Source: Clostridia bacterium
GTDB taxonomy: Bacteria; Bacillota; Clostridia; Christensenellales; Borkfalkiaceae
Direction of reading: 5' to 3'
Assembly: GCA_017463105.1 (NCBI GenBank)
Contig: JAFTPU010000002.1
Coordinates: 62,001-126,000 of the forward strand
DNA: 64,000 bases
Shown: positions 17,060 through 25,569 of the stretch, piece after piece
Position numbering within the stretch: position 1 is the first letter of the stretch
Layout of the letters: every line of letters begins with the position of its first letter
The notes under the pieces: generated by a model
The model's database searches: none
What the model was told of the DNA's origin: nothing
What the model saw: only the letters and a program-made list of their open reading frames with translations
Translations under genes and position numbers: made by a program

Positions 17060-18073
17060 ATGGCAACGATTCTCGTAACGGGCGGCAGCGGCTATATCGG
17101 CTCGCATACCGTTTTGGAACTTTTGAACAAAAATTACGACGTAGTCGTCGTGGACAATTTCAGCAATTCCAGCTTCGAAAGTCTGCGTCGCGTACAGAAG
17201 ATCACGGGCAAGACCGTTACTTTTTACGAAGCGGATATCCGCGACGCGGCGGCGATGGAGAAGATCTTCGACGCGCATAAATTCGACGCGGTCATTCATT
17301 TCGCGGCATTCAAAGCGGTGGGCGAAAGCTGTAAATTGCCCTTGAAATATTACGAAAACAACATCAGCGGCACCGTTTCGCTTTTGCAGATCATGGAAAA
17401 ACACGGCGTGAAGAAGATCATCTTCTCCTCGTCTGCGACCGTTTACGGCGATCCCGAGCGCTTGCCGCTCGACGAGACTTGCCGCCTTTCCACCACGAAC
17501 CCTTACGGGAGCACCAAGCTCATGATGGAAATGATCATGCAGGATCTGTATAAAGCGGATAAGGAATGGAATATCATTCTGCTCCGCTACTTCAACCCCG
17601 TCGGCGCGCACGAAAGCGGACTGATCGGCGAGGACCCGAAAGGGATCCCCAACAACCTCATGCCTTTCGTGGCGCAGGTGGCAAGCGGGAAGCTTTCCTG
17701 TATCAACGTGTTCGGCAACGACTACGACACTCCCGACGGCACGGGCGTGCGCGATTATATCCACGTGGTCGACCTTGCGCTCGGACACATCGCGGCGATT
17801 GAGCATTGCAACGAGAGCGGCGTACATATTTATAACCTCGGCACGGGTCACGGCTACAGCGTGCTCGATATGATCCACGCGTTCGAAAAGGCTTGCGGCA
17901 AAACGCTGCCTTATAAGATCTGCGAACGCCGTCCCGGGGATATCGCGGCGTGCTACGCTTGCCCCGATAAGGCGAAAAACGAGCTCAAATGGGAAGCGAA
18001 ATTCGGTATCGAAGAAATGTGCGCTTCGCAGTGGAAATGGCAGAGCGGTAATCCCCGCGGGTACGAAGCCTGA
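17060..18073 (+). CDS. galE: UDP-glucose 4-epimerase
   Basis: A 337-residue extended short-chain dehydrogenase that interconverts UDP-glucose and UDP-galactose with bound NAD+. The NAD loop GGSGYIG lies at 8-14, serines at 123-125 lie in the active-site strand, and the catalytic Y149/K153 are in [26 protein letters not shown] and [14 protein letters not shown] are typical GalE blocks. Length and motifs match the family throughout. It supplies UDP-galactose for envelope or exopolysaccharide. The next gene begins 14 nt downstream. Confidence 0.95.
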   Translation: MATILVTGGSGYIGSHTVLELLNKNYDVVVVDNFSNSSFESLRRVQKITGKTVTFYEADIRDAAAMEKIFDAHKFDAVIHFAAFKAVGESCKLPLKYYENNISGTVSLLQIMEKHGVKKIIFSSSATVYGDPERLPLDETCRLSTTNPYGSTKLMMEMIMQDLYKADKEWNIILLRYFNPVGAHESGLIGEDPKGIPNNLMPFVAQVASGKLSCINVFGNDYDTPDGTGVRDYIHVVDLALGHIAAIEHCNESGVHIYNLGTGHGYSVLDMIHAFEKACGKTLPYKICERRPGDIAACYACPDKAKNELKWEAKFGIEEMCASQWKWQSGNPRGYEA

Positions 18074-18087
18074 GCAAGGTTTTCGAA

Positions 18088-18750
18088 GTGATACGAGCCG
18101 ATCGGATAATCCGTTCCAAACGCAAGACGCTGTCCGTCGCCATCGACCATTTCGGTCGGGTGACGGTGCGCGCGCCTATCCGTTGCGATGAGAAACGGAT
18201 TTTTGCTTTTTTGGCGGAAAAAGAAAATTGGATATTGCGGAAAAAGGAGCAAATCGAGGGGGCAGGTATGCGTTTACCGCCCGAAAATCTCGACGGCTAC
18301 CGTTTGCTGTTGCTCGGCGAATTTTATACGCTGAGGTACGTAAACGACCGTTCCGTGCGCCTCGACTCCGTAGAGAATATTCTTTATCTGCCCGATAAAA
18401 ATCCCCGCGAACGGCTTGTGAAATGGTTGAAAGAGAACGCGAAACGTATCTTTACGGAAGCGACGGCGGAAAAGGCGCGGGAAATGGACGTGGAAGCGAG
18501 AAGCGTTTCCGTGACGAGCGCGCGGACCCGTTGGGGGAGCTGTTCGCAGGATAATTCGATCCGCTACTCCTTTCGCCTTTTGTATATGAAAAAGGAGCTT
18601 GTCGAATACGTGATCACGCACGAGCTCGCGCATATCAAGCATAAAAACCATTCGCCCGCGTTTTGGCGGGAGGTGGAAAAATACGTGCCCGATTGGCGGG
18701 AGAAACGTAAGCGTCTGAAAAGCATGGGCGCGTATATGGAGGTGTTCTGA
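18088..18750 (+). CDS. YgjP-type (DUF45/M48-like) metallopeptidase domain protein
   Basis: A 220-residue putative zinc metalloprotein. The zinc motif HELAH has H178, E179 and H182, followed by HKNHSPAFWREVEKYVPDW, the signature of the YgjP/DUF45 group. RTRWGSCSQDNSIRYSFRL is also characteristic. The start is GTG at 18088 with AAGG about 10 nt upstream, just after galE. The physiological substrate is unknown. The stop overlaps the next start (TGATG), so translation is coupled. Confidence 0.87.
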   Translation: MIRADRIIRSKRKTLSVAIDHFGRVTVRAPIRCDEKRIFAFLAEKENWILRKKEQIEGAGMRLPPENLDGYRLLLLGEFYTLRYVNDRSVRLDSVENILYLPDKNPRERLVKWLKENAKRIFTEATAEKAREMDVEARSVSVTSARTRWGSCSQDNSIRYSFRLLYMKKELVEYVITHELAHIKHKNHSPAFWREVEKYVPDWREKRKRLKSMGAYMEVF

Positions 18751-20333
18751 TGAAGAAAAACGACGGAAAGAAAAAGGGACTGCGCTTTCTTTGCGCGCTC
18801 CTCGCGCTTTGCTCGGCGTTCGCTTTCTCCGCATGCGACGTAGCGGATATTCTCGGCGGCATCTCTTTGGGCGGCGACAGCTCGTCCGCCCCGCCTTCGA
18901 CGGAAGAGGACACCGATTCGAGCGACCGTCATTCGGATAAAAATACCGATAAGGACAGCGGTTCGGACGGCGAAAGCGCGAACGAAAATACGGGCGACGA
19001 AACGTCGTCGGGCGCAGAAGATACGGGAGACGGCGGCGCGGAGAAGGAAGCGCCGACGGGAAACGTGCCCGACCCGCAGAAGCCCGATCTCGAGCCGCAG
19101 GCGATCGGAGAAAAATATGGCTATCGGCAGCTTGCGACGTACGAAAACGGCGACGGGCTCCGCGCTTTTTACGCCGATCTGTACGAGGCGGCGCGCGCGT
19201 TTGCGGGTTCGGGGAAAACGGTGCAGAGCGACTCTGTAAACGGCGAAATGCGTTACCGTATCGGTACGATGGATTACGCGCAATATGAGATCTCGCTTGA
19301 ACAGGCGGTGTCCGTGTGGCGGACGGTGCGCGCGGAATATCCCGAATTTTACTTCCTTTCCAACGGGCTTTCTTTTTCGAAAGACGAAGGGATCCTGTAT
19401 TTTGAAATATATCCCGAATACGCGAAAGCTTCCACGCGCGCGGCGATCGACAAAGAGATCGAAAGCTTGGCGGAGGAGTGTTCGACGTATATCGACGAAT
19501 CGATGACGGAGGAAGAAAAAATACTCGTCCTGCACGATTTCGTGGCGGCGAAGATCACGTACGCGTTCGAATCGGACGGCGTTACGCCGTTGGAAACGAA
19601 TTGGGCGCACAACCTCGTCGGCGCGGCGCGATACGGCGCGGGCGTTTGCGAAACGTATGCGGAAACCTTCGATTATCTTTGCGGCGCGTTCGGGATAGAA
19701 TGTCTCACCGTGGTGGGAGAAGCCGACAACGGCGAGGGTCGCGGCGGACACGAATGGAATCTTTTCCGTATCGGCGAGGGTGAAACGGCGAGCTGGCACG
19801 CGGCGGACGTCACGTGGGACGACGGCGCGGACGCGCAAAGCTTTTTGCTTCGTAAATGGCTGGGCGGAAACGAGACGGAGTATTGCGAAACGCACTTTGT
19901 CGAAACGGACGAGGTGTGGGGCGAAACTTGGCAGGTCAGGCTTCCCGCGCTTTCCTCCAAACCGCTTTCGCCCGTGCTTTTAAGGGAAAACAGCGGGGAA
20001 AACCAGCTTTGCTTATCGATCGACGACGCGTTCGAAAAAATGACGAACGAGGGGAGCATGTACGAGATCACGCTCTATCCCGAAACGTCGGTAACGGAAA
20101 ATTACGGGTTGACCGTCTATTCCGTGTGCGCGGAATTTGCCACGGCGGAATTGCCCGAGGTCGCGCAGATAAAAATTGTGGGCACGGGCTTTTACCCCTG
20201 CGAAGTGACGGCGCTGAACGAGCTTACGCTCACGTGCGAAACGGTGCTGACGGATTGCACGCTGTATGCGGATATACCGTTGACCGATGAATGGCTCGAA
20301 TACGAAAACGGCGAATGGATAGAAAAACCGTAA
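18750..20333 (+). CDS. lipoprotein with transglutaminase-like domain
   Basis: A 527-residue surface lipoprotein. Signal peptide with lipobox FSAC (C29), then a roughly 80-residue Ser/Asp/Glu/Gly-rich tether like that of the lipoprotein at 3771. The transglutaminase/protease-like core keeps the triad C300 (GVCETYAETFDYLC), H334 (GHEWNLF) and D353 (ADVTWDDG). This fold acts as protease, amidase or cross-linker, and the substrate is unknown; cell-wall peptide is a reasonable inference. The C-terminal 150 residues look like beta-rich modules without a recognised name. TGATG overlap couples it to the preceding peptidase. Confidence 0.85.
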   Translation: MKKNDGKKKGLRFLCALLALCSAFAFSACDVADILGGISLGGDSSSAPPSTEEDTDSSDRHSDKNTDKDSGSDGESANENTGDETSSGAEDTGDGGAEKEAPTGNVPDPQKPDLEPQAIGEKYGYRQLATYENGDGLRAFYADLYEAARAFAGSGKTVQSDSVNGEMRYRIGTMDYAQYEISLEQAVSVWRTVRAEYPEFYFLSNGLSFSKDEGILYFEIYPEYAKASTRAAIDKEIESLAEECSTYIDESMTEEEKILVLHDFVAAKITYAFESDGVTPLETNWAHNLVGAARYGAGVCETYAETFDYLCGAFGIECLTVVGEADNGEGRGGHEWNLFRIGEGETASWHAADVTWDDGADAQSFLLRKWLGGNETEYCETHFVETDEVWGETWQVRLPALSSKPLSPVLLRENSGENQLCLSIDDAFEKMTNEGSMYEITLYPETSVTENYGLTVYSVCAEFATAELPEVAQIKIVGTGFYPCEVTALNELTLTCETVLTDCTLYADIPLTDEWLEYENGEWIEKP

Positions 20334-20335
20334 AA

Positions 20336-20347
20336 GCGTTTAAACGC
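20336..20347. promoter_or_regulatory. 12-bp palindrome upstream of sufC
   Basis: GCGTTTAAACGC is a perfect palindrome 3 nt after the preceding gene, overlapping a possible -35 (TTTAAA 20339-20344) with TATAAA at 20361-20366. It could be an operator for the Fe-S genes; no regulator is assigned. Confidence 0.4.
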
Positions 20348-20402
20348 GCGGGTTTTGCGGTATAAATTTAACGAGAGAAAAAATTTCCGAAAGAGGAAAG
20401 AG

Positions 20403-21122
20403 ATGTTAGAGCTGAAAAACGTGTCCTACCGAGTGAAAGAGGACGGCAGGGAAAAGGAAATACTGAAAAACGTAAGCCTTGCGTTGGACGAAAGGTTCGT
20501 GGCGTTTACGGGACCCAACGGCGGCGGAAAATCGACGCTCGCCAAGGTGATCGCGGGGATCGTCGCGCCGACGGAGGGAAAAATTTACTTGGACGGCGAG
20601 GATATCACCGCGCTTTCCGTCACCGAGCGCGCGCAGAAAGGGATATCTTATGCGTTTCAGCAACCCGTGCGTTTCAAGGGCTTGACGGTGCGCGATCTTA
20701 TCAATATCGCCGCGGGGAAAAATCTCAAGGTGTCCGACGCGTGCGCCTATCTTTCGGAGGTGGGCATGTGCGCGCGGGATTATATCGACCGCGAGGTGAA
20801 CGCTTCCCTTTCGGGCGGAGAGCTGAAACGTATCGAGATCGCCACCATTCTGGCGCGGTCCACAAAGCTTTCCGTGTTCGACGAGCCGGAGGCGGGGATC
20901 GATCTGTGGAGCTTCGGCAATCTCATCAAGGTATTTGAAAACATGCACGAAAAAACGCAGGGGAATATCCTCATCATTTCCCATCAGGAGCGTATTTTGA
21001 ACATTGCGGACAAGATCGTGGTGATCGCGGACGGACAGGTGCAAAACGTAGGCGCAAAGGACGAGATCCTGCCCAAGCTTTTGGGCGCGAAGGATTGCCG
21101 AGTTTTGACGGCGAAGCTGTAA
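20403..21122 (+). CDS. sufC: Fe-S cluster assembly ATPase SufC (SmsC-like)
   Basis: A 240-residue ABC-type ATPase without membrane domain. Walker A GPNGGGKST, signature LSGGELKR and Walker B LSVFDEPEAGID. The KRIEIA stretch after the signature and the lack of any permease nearby identify SufC, which drives cluster assembly on the SufB scaffold. The start at 20403 has AGGAAAG just upstream; a longer in-frame start at 20355 adds a Lys/Arg-rich tail foreign to the family. A 10-nt gap leads to the SufB-like gene. No sufD, sufS, sufU or sufE follows, so the locus is the minimal CB form. Confidence 0.9.
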   Translation: MLELKNVSYRVKEDGREKEILKNVSLALDERFVAFTGPNGGGKSTLAKVIAGIVAPTEGKIYLDGEDITALSVTERAQKGISYAFQQPVRFKGLTVRDLINIAAGKNLKVSDACAYLSEVGMCARDYIDREVNASLSGGELKRIEIATILARSTKLSVFDEPEAGIDLWSFGNLIKVFENMHEKTQGNILIISHQERILNIADKIVVIADGQVQNVGAKDEILPKLLGAKDCRVLTAKL

Positions 21123-21132
21123 GGAGAGGAAC

Positions 21133-22059
21133 ATGGACGCGATAGAAAAGGATTTATTGCTGAAAATAGCCGATCTGCACGGCGTGCCCGAAGGGGCGTA
21201 CAATATCCGCGGGAACAGCGAATTGCAGGGCAGAAACACGACGGCGAATATCGATATCGTCACGAAAACGGACGGGAAATCGGGCATCGATATTTATATC
21301 AAACCGAACACGAAAAACGAAAGCTTGCACATTCCCGTGATCATCTCGAAGGCGGGCTTGCAGGAGGTCGTGTATAACGATTTCCATATCGGCGAAAACG
21401 CGGACGTCGTGATCGTCGCGGGTTGCGGTATTCATAATTGCGGCGGGGTGGATATGACCTCCCGTCACGACGGCGTGCATACCTTTTACGTGGGAAAAAA
21501 CGCCAAGGTCAAATACGTAGAAAAGCACTACGGCGAGGGGGACGGTAACGGCAAAAACGTGATGAATCCCGAAACGGTGGTGCACCTCGAAGCAGGCGCG
21601 GAAATGACGATGGAGACGACGCAGATCAAGGGGATCGATTCCACGAAACGCATTACCCGCGCGGACATGAAGGCGGGTGCGAATTTCGTCGTGAAAGAAA
21701 AGCTGTACACGCACGGCAAGCAGCAGGCGGACACCGATTTCGTGATCGACATGAACGGCGAAAATTGCAGCGCGGACGTAATGAGCCGTTCGGTGGCGGC
21801 GGGAAATTCGGTACAGAGATTCGTTTCGACGATGAACGGCAACGCGCCCTGTCACGGGCACACGGAATGCGACGCGATCATCATGGACGACGCGTCGGTG
21901 ACGGCGGCGCCCTGTTTGTCGGCGAATAACGTCGACGCGGAGCTTATCCACGAAGCGGCGATCGGCAAGATCGCAGGCGAACAGCTGATCAAGCTGATGA
22001 CCTTGGGCTTGACGGAAAAGGAAGCGGAAGAGCAGATCATCAAAGGCTTTTTACATTAA
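21133..22059 (+). CDS. short SufB/SufD-like Fe-S scaffold (SmsB-like)
   Basis: A 308-residue SufBD-fold protein with the beta-helix core (GCGIHNCGG, HLEAGAEMTMETTQIKG, RADMKAGANFVVKEKL) and the C-terminal SufC-binding region ALTEKEAEEQIIKGFLH-like (GLTEKEAEEQIIKGFLH). True SufB is about 465 residues. The shorter form coupled only to SufC matches the SUF-like minimal system (SMS) described from archaea and anaerobic bacteria. It should receive sulfide and iron for [4Fe-4S] enzymes such as PflA in this cell; that link is inference. GGAGAGG precedes the ATG. Confidence 0.87.
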   Translation: MDAIEKDLLLKIADLHGVPEGAYNIRGNSELQGRNTTANIDIVTKTDGKSGIDIYIKPNTKNESLHIPVIISKAGLQEVVYNDFHIGENADVVIVAGCGIHNCGGVDMTSRHDGVHTFYVGKNAKVKYVEKHYGEGDGNGKNVMNPETVVHLEAGAEMTMETTQIKGIDSTKRITRADMKAGANFVVKEKLYTHGKQQADTDFVIDMNGENCSADVMSRSVAAGNSVQRFVSTMNGNAPCHGHTECDAIIMDDASVTAAPCLSANNVDAELIHEAAIGKIAGEQLIKLMTLGLTEKEAEEQIIKGFLH

Positions 22060-22118
22060 ACTTCACTTTCACACGGTGAAAACATCACAAAAATAAAAAT
22101 ACAGGAGAATAAACAATT

Positions 22119-23495
22119 ATGAGCGAGCTGGCTTACAAAAGAACGAACGTTTACGAAATCGCGGACGAAAAACTCATGAAAGAGATATTCGATTACGCGG
22201 AGGGTTATAAGGTTTTCCTCGACGAGGGCAAGACCGAACGCGAGGCGTGCGCGTGGGCGAAAGCACAGGCGGTGAAAAACGGCTACAAGCCTTATAAATT
22301 CGGGCAGAAACTGAATAAGGGCGACAAGGTCTATTACGACAATCGCGGAAAAAATCTCTACCTCATCAAGGTGGGTAACGCGGACGTGGCGGAGGACGGC
22401 GTGCGCATCATCGCTTCCCATATCGACAGCCCCCGCATCGATCTCAAACAGGTGCCTTTATACGAGAGCGACGGGATCGCGTTTGCCAAAACCCACTATT
22501 ACGGCGGTCTGCGCAAATATCAGTGGACGACCGTACCCCTTGCGCTCCACGGCGCGGTCGCGCTGAAAAACGGCACGGTTTTGAACGTGAAGATCGGCGA
22601 GGACGAGAACGACCCCGTATTCTACATCAGCGACCTGCTTCCCCACCTCGCGCAAAAACAGAACGCGAAAACGCTCGGTGAAGCGATCGAGGGCGAGGGC
22701 TTGAATATTTGGCTCGGCAACATTCCCTACACGGCGGCGGAAAACGAAAAGGACAAGACCGTTAAGGAAAATCTTCTTAAAATTTTGCACGAAAAATACG
22801 GTATGGAGGAGGCGGACTTCCTCAGCGCGGAGCTTTCTCTCGTGCCCGCATTCAAGGCGAAAGATATCGGCTTCGACCGCGCTTTGATCGGCGCGTACGG
22901 TCACGATGACCGCGTTTGCTCCTATCCCGCGTTCACCGCGCTTTTCGATACGCCCACCGACGAGCACACCGTGATGGTGGTGCTTGCGGATAAAGAGGAG
23001 ATCGGCAGCGAGGGCACGACGGGTATGCAGTGCGCGATCTTCACCGATCTCATCGACGCGATCGCGACCTCGTTCAACGTGACGAGCGCGGCGGTGCGCG
23101 CAAACTCGAAATGCCTTTCCGCGGACGTCAACGCGGCGTACGACCCCAATTATGCGGAAGTGCTTGAAAAACTCAACGCAACCTATCTTTCCCACGGCGC
23201 GGGCGTGACGAAATTCACGGGCGCAAGAGGCAAGAGCGGTTCTTCCGACGCGGACGCGGAGTACGTAGGCTTCCTCCGCAAGCTTTTCGACGATAACGGC
23301 GTGATCTGGCAGACGGGCGAGCTGGGCAAGGTCGACGTCGGCGGCGGCGGTACGGTCGCGAAGTATATCGCGAAAATGAATATCGACACGATCGATATCG
23401 GCGTGGGCGTCGTCTCTATGCACGCGCCCTACGAGGTGATCTCGAAAGCCGATCTCTACGAGGAATACCTCGCTTTCCGCGCTTTCTTGAAATAA
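22119..23495 (+). CDS. M18 family aminopeptidase (1)
   Basis: A 458-residue cytoplasmic metallo-aminopeptidase of family M18 (aspartyl/lysyl type). Zinc ligand blocks are ASHIDSPR, GAYGHDDRV, the catalytic DKEEIGSEG, and the C-terminal SMHAPYEV. SHGAGVTKFTGARGKSGSSDADAEY is another conserved stretch. AGGAGA lies 11 nt before the ATG. Length and motif order are normal. It converges on a second M18 gene on the other strand, with a shared terminator between them. Confidence 0.92.
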   Translation: MSELAYKRTNVYEIADEKLMKEIFDYAEGYKVFLDEGKTEREACAWAKAQAVKNGYKPYKFGQKLNKGDKVYYDNRGKNLYLIKVGNADVAEDGVRIIASHIDSPRIDLKQVPLYESDGIAFAKTHYYGGLRKYQWTTVPLALHGAVALKNGTVLNVKIGEDENDPVFYISDLLPHLAQKQNAKTLGEAIEGEGLNIWLGNIPYTAAENEKDKTVKENLLKILHEKYGMEEADFLSAELSLVPAFKAKDIGFDRALIGAYGHDDRVCSYPAFTALFDTPTDEHTVMVVLADKEEIGSEGTTGMQCAIFTDLIDAIATSFNVTSAAVRANSKCLSADVNAAYDPNYAEVLEKLNATYLSHGAGVTKFTGARGKSGSSDADAEYVGFLRKLFDDNGVIWQTGELGKVDVGGGGTVAKYIAKMNIDTIDIGVGVVSMHAPYEVISKADLYEEYLAFRAFLK

Positions 23496-23517
23496 GCAAG
23501 ATAGAATGAATACGAAA

Positions 23518-23548
23518 AAACGGCTTACCTTCGCGGTAAGCCGTTTAA
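23518..23548. terminator. bidirectional terminator between the two M18 genes
   Basis: AAACGGCTTACC (23518-23529) pairs perfectly with GGTAAGCCGTTT (23535-23546) around a 5-nt loop, with A-run on one side and T-run on the other. Confidence 0.88.
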
Positions 23549-23560
23549 AATTGCTTTCGT

Positions 23561-24835
23561 TTATCTGATCACAAACCCGTCGTCCTCGGACAAAAGGTCG
23601 GACGAATAGAAAGCTGTGATCCCGTTCACCAGCTCCGTATAGTCGTCCTTGGCGAAACATTCGCATGCGGAGTGCATCGCAAGCTGCGCCAGCCCGATAT
23701 CCGCGCCGCGCATACCCAGCCTCGTCGTCGCATACCTGCCCAGCGTGCTCCCGCTCCGCATGTCCGAACGGTTGAAAAAATTTTGGTGCTTCACGCCCGC
23801 CTTTTCGAACACCGCTTTCACAACGGCGGAGGAAAGCGCGTCGGTCACGTACGCGCCGTTTGCATGCGACTTGATCACGACGCCCGCGCCCGCCTTCGTC
23901 TTGTTGGTGATATCGCTCTTTTCGGGATGTGCGGGGTGCACCGCGTGCGCGTTGTCCACCGATAAAAGAAAGGACGACGCCAACCCCTTATAATATTCGT
24001 TGTCGTCGAAACGGAGCGCGTACGCGATACGCTTCAACGTGCTTTCCAAAAAATCTCCGCCCGCGCCCGCGATCGTCGAGCTCCCGATCTCTTCGTGGTT
24101 GAAAAACGCCGCCACGCAGATCCCGTCGCTTTCGCCCTTGTCCGATATCCCTTCGAGCGTAGCGTATACGCTTGACAGATTGTCGATACGCGGCGAGGCG
24201 AGAAACTCGCCGTTCACGCCGAACGAATAGGGCGTTTCCGCACTGACGACGAACAGATCGTAAGAGAGGACGTTTCCCTCGCCCGCCACCGCTTCCACGC
24301 AGGAGGGAGCGTCCTTGCCGTCGAGCGCGAACAACGGCAGAAGATCGGTTTGCGCGTTCACGGAAAATTTATCGTTCACCTCGCGGTTGATATGCACCGC
24401 TTGCGAGGGGATCGTGACGAGGAAAGGCGCTTCGACGTTTTCCGTAAACAGCCGCCCGTTCTCGCTTTTCACCACCTGTCCCGCGATCTTCAACGGACGG
24501 TCGAAGAAGGAGTACCATATCCCCCCGCCGTACGTCTCCGCGTTCAGCGTCACGTACCCGTTCGCCTTCACCTCGGGCTTTTCCTTAAGCTTCAGCATAG
24601 GCGAATCGAGATGAGACGCCACGATCTTGTAAGAAAAATTATTCAGTTCCCCTACGGTGAAAGCGATCAACGCGCCGTTTCGTTCGACGAAATATTTCCC
24701 GCCTTCGCTTATCGCCCATTCTTCCGTTTCTTTCAAAGCCGCGAACCCGTTTTCGAGCAGACGCGCCTTCGCGTTTTCCTGCGCGTGATATGCCGTCAAC
24801 GACGCGTTTAAAAATCGGATCAACCTCTGTATCAT
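23561..24835 (-). CDS. M18 family aminopeptidase (2)
   Basis: A 424-residue M18 aminopeptidase of a different subgroup from its convergent neighbour. ASHLDSPMLKL, SPRIDNLSSVYA, FNHEEIGSSTIAGAGGDF and MRSGSTLGRY with AMHSACE are the metal and active-site blocks. The plus-strand paralogue reads GHDDRV and DKEEIGSEG at equivalent places. Both probably recycle peptides delivered by importers such as the Opp system in this window, which is inference. AGGAA precedes the ATG and a good minus-strand promoter lies 30 nt further up. Confidence 0.92.
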   Translation of the reverse strand: MIQRLIRFLNASLTAYHAQENAKARLLENGFAALKETEEWAISEGGKYFVERNGALIAFTVGELNNFSYKIVASHLDSPMLKLKEKPEVKANGYVTLNAETYGGGIWYSFFDRPLKIAGQVVKSENGRLFTENVEAPFLVTIPSQAVHINREVNDKFSVNAQTDLLPLFALDGKDAPSCVEAVAGEGNVLSYDLFVVSAETPYSFGVNGEFLASPRIDNLSSVYATLEGISDKGESDGICVAAFFNHEEIGSSTIAGAGGDFLESTLKRIAYALRFDDNEYYKGLASSFLLSVDNAHAVHPAHPEKSDITNKTKAGAGVVIKSHANGAYVTDALSSAVVKAVFEKAGVKHQNFFNRSDMRSGSTLGRYATTRLGMRGADIGLAQLAMHSACECFAKDDYTELVNGITAFYSSDLLSEDDGFVIR

Positions 24836-24867
24836 ACACTTGATTCCTTTTGTTTTTTACTACCTAT

Positions 24868-24896
24868 ATTGTAACACTTTCCCGCGCTTTTGACAA
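24868..24896 (-). promoter_or_regulatory. promoter of the minus-strand M18 gene
   Basis: TTGTCA (24891-24896) and TACAAT (24868-24873) on the minus strand, 17-bp spacer. Confidence 0.75.
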
Positions 24897-24943
24897 GCTT
24901 TTGCGTGCAAAAATAACGCACCGCGTTTTCTTTTTGCTCCTTG

Positions 24944-24970
24944 TCATAAAAAAAGATGACTTTTTTATGA
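24944..24970. repeat. A/T-rich inverted repeat between divergent genes
   Basis: TCATAAAAAA (24944-24953) and TTTTTTATGA (24961-24970) are perfect 10-bp arms around AGATGAC. It lies between the divergent M18 and MarR promoters, so it could be an operator, or a weak A/T hairpin without function. Confidence 0.45.
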
Positions 24971-25009
24971 AAATATGATGAAAAGACCAATAAAAACGTT
25001 GTTATGTGC

Positions 25010-25038
25010 TTGACAAACCCCGTTGGCGGGTATATAAT
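25010..25038 (+). promoter_or_regulatory. promoter of the MarR-ABC operon
   Basis: TTGACA (25010-25015), 17 bp, TATAAT (25033-25038). GAGGAG precedes the ATG at 25078. Confidence 0.85.
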
Positions 25039-25077
25039 AATGACGATAAAAAACGATTGTCGAGGAGAGCAAATTTT

Positions 25078-25542
25078 ATGGTTGCAAATGACAAGAGACA
25101 AGATTACCTTATAAAGATATTCGCGCTTATGAGAGACCGCGAAAGCATTACGATCAACGACAAAAACACCAATTTCAAAAGCACCGAAATGCGCCTTCTC
25201 ACGCAAGTGATCCTTGCGAAATACGAGGGAAAACGCCTGATCTCGGCACAGCTTGCGAAGCTTTTGGGCGTTACCCGTTCGGCGATCTCGCAGATCGTCA
25301 ACGTGCTGGAAGCGCGCGGCGTGGTGGTGCGCGTTCCCGATTCGATCGACAAAAAGATCGCGTACATAGAGCTTGCCGACGGCGTGTTCGACGCGTATAG
25401 CGAGGATCTCGAAAAGGGATGCGCGTTCGCGGACGAGCTCGTGAAGGAATTCGGCGAAGAAAAATTCGATACGATGTGCGAGCTGTACACGAACTTTGCG
25501 GCGTTGGTACAGAAAAAAATCGGAATGTACGAAGAAAAATAA
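25078..25542 (+). CDS. MarR-family transcriptional regulator
   Basis: A 154-residue winged-helix protein. The helix-turn-helix is in LISAQLAKLLGVTRSAISQIVNVLEARGVVVRVPDSIDKKIAYIEL, the typical MarR recognition helix and wing. The start at 25078 (MVANDKRQ) has GAGGAG about 10 nt upstream; the in-frame extension to 25006 would overlap the promoter. It lies 27 nt before a fused ABC exporter gene, the usual layout for a MarR repressor controlling an efflux pump. The inducer is unknown. Confidence 0.85.
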   Translation: MVANDKRQDYLIKIFALMRDRESITINDKNTNFKSTEMRLLTQVILAKYEGKRLISAQLAKLLGVTRSAISQIVNVLEARGVVVRVPDSIDKKIAYIELADGVFDAYSEDLEKGCAFADELVKEFGEEKFDTMCELYTNFAALVQKKIGMYEEK

Positions 25543-25569
25543 AAAAGAATTCTTAACGGGAAAAGGATA

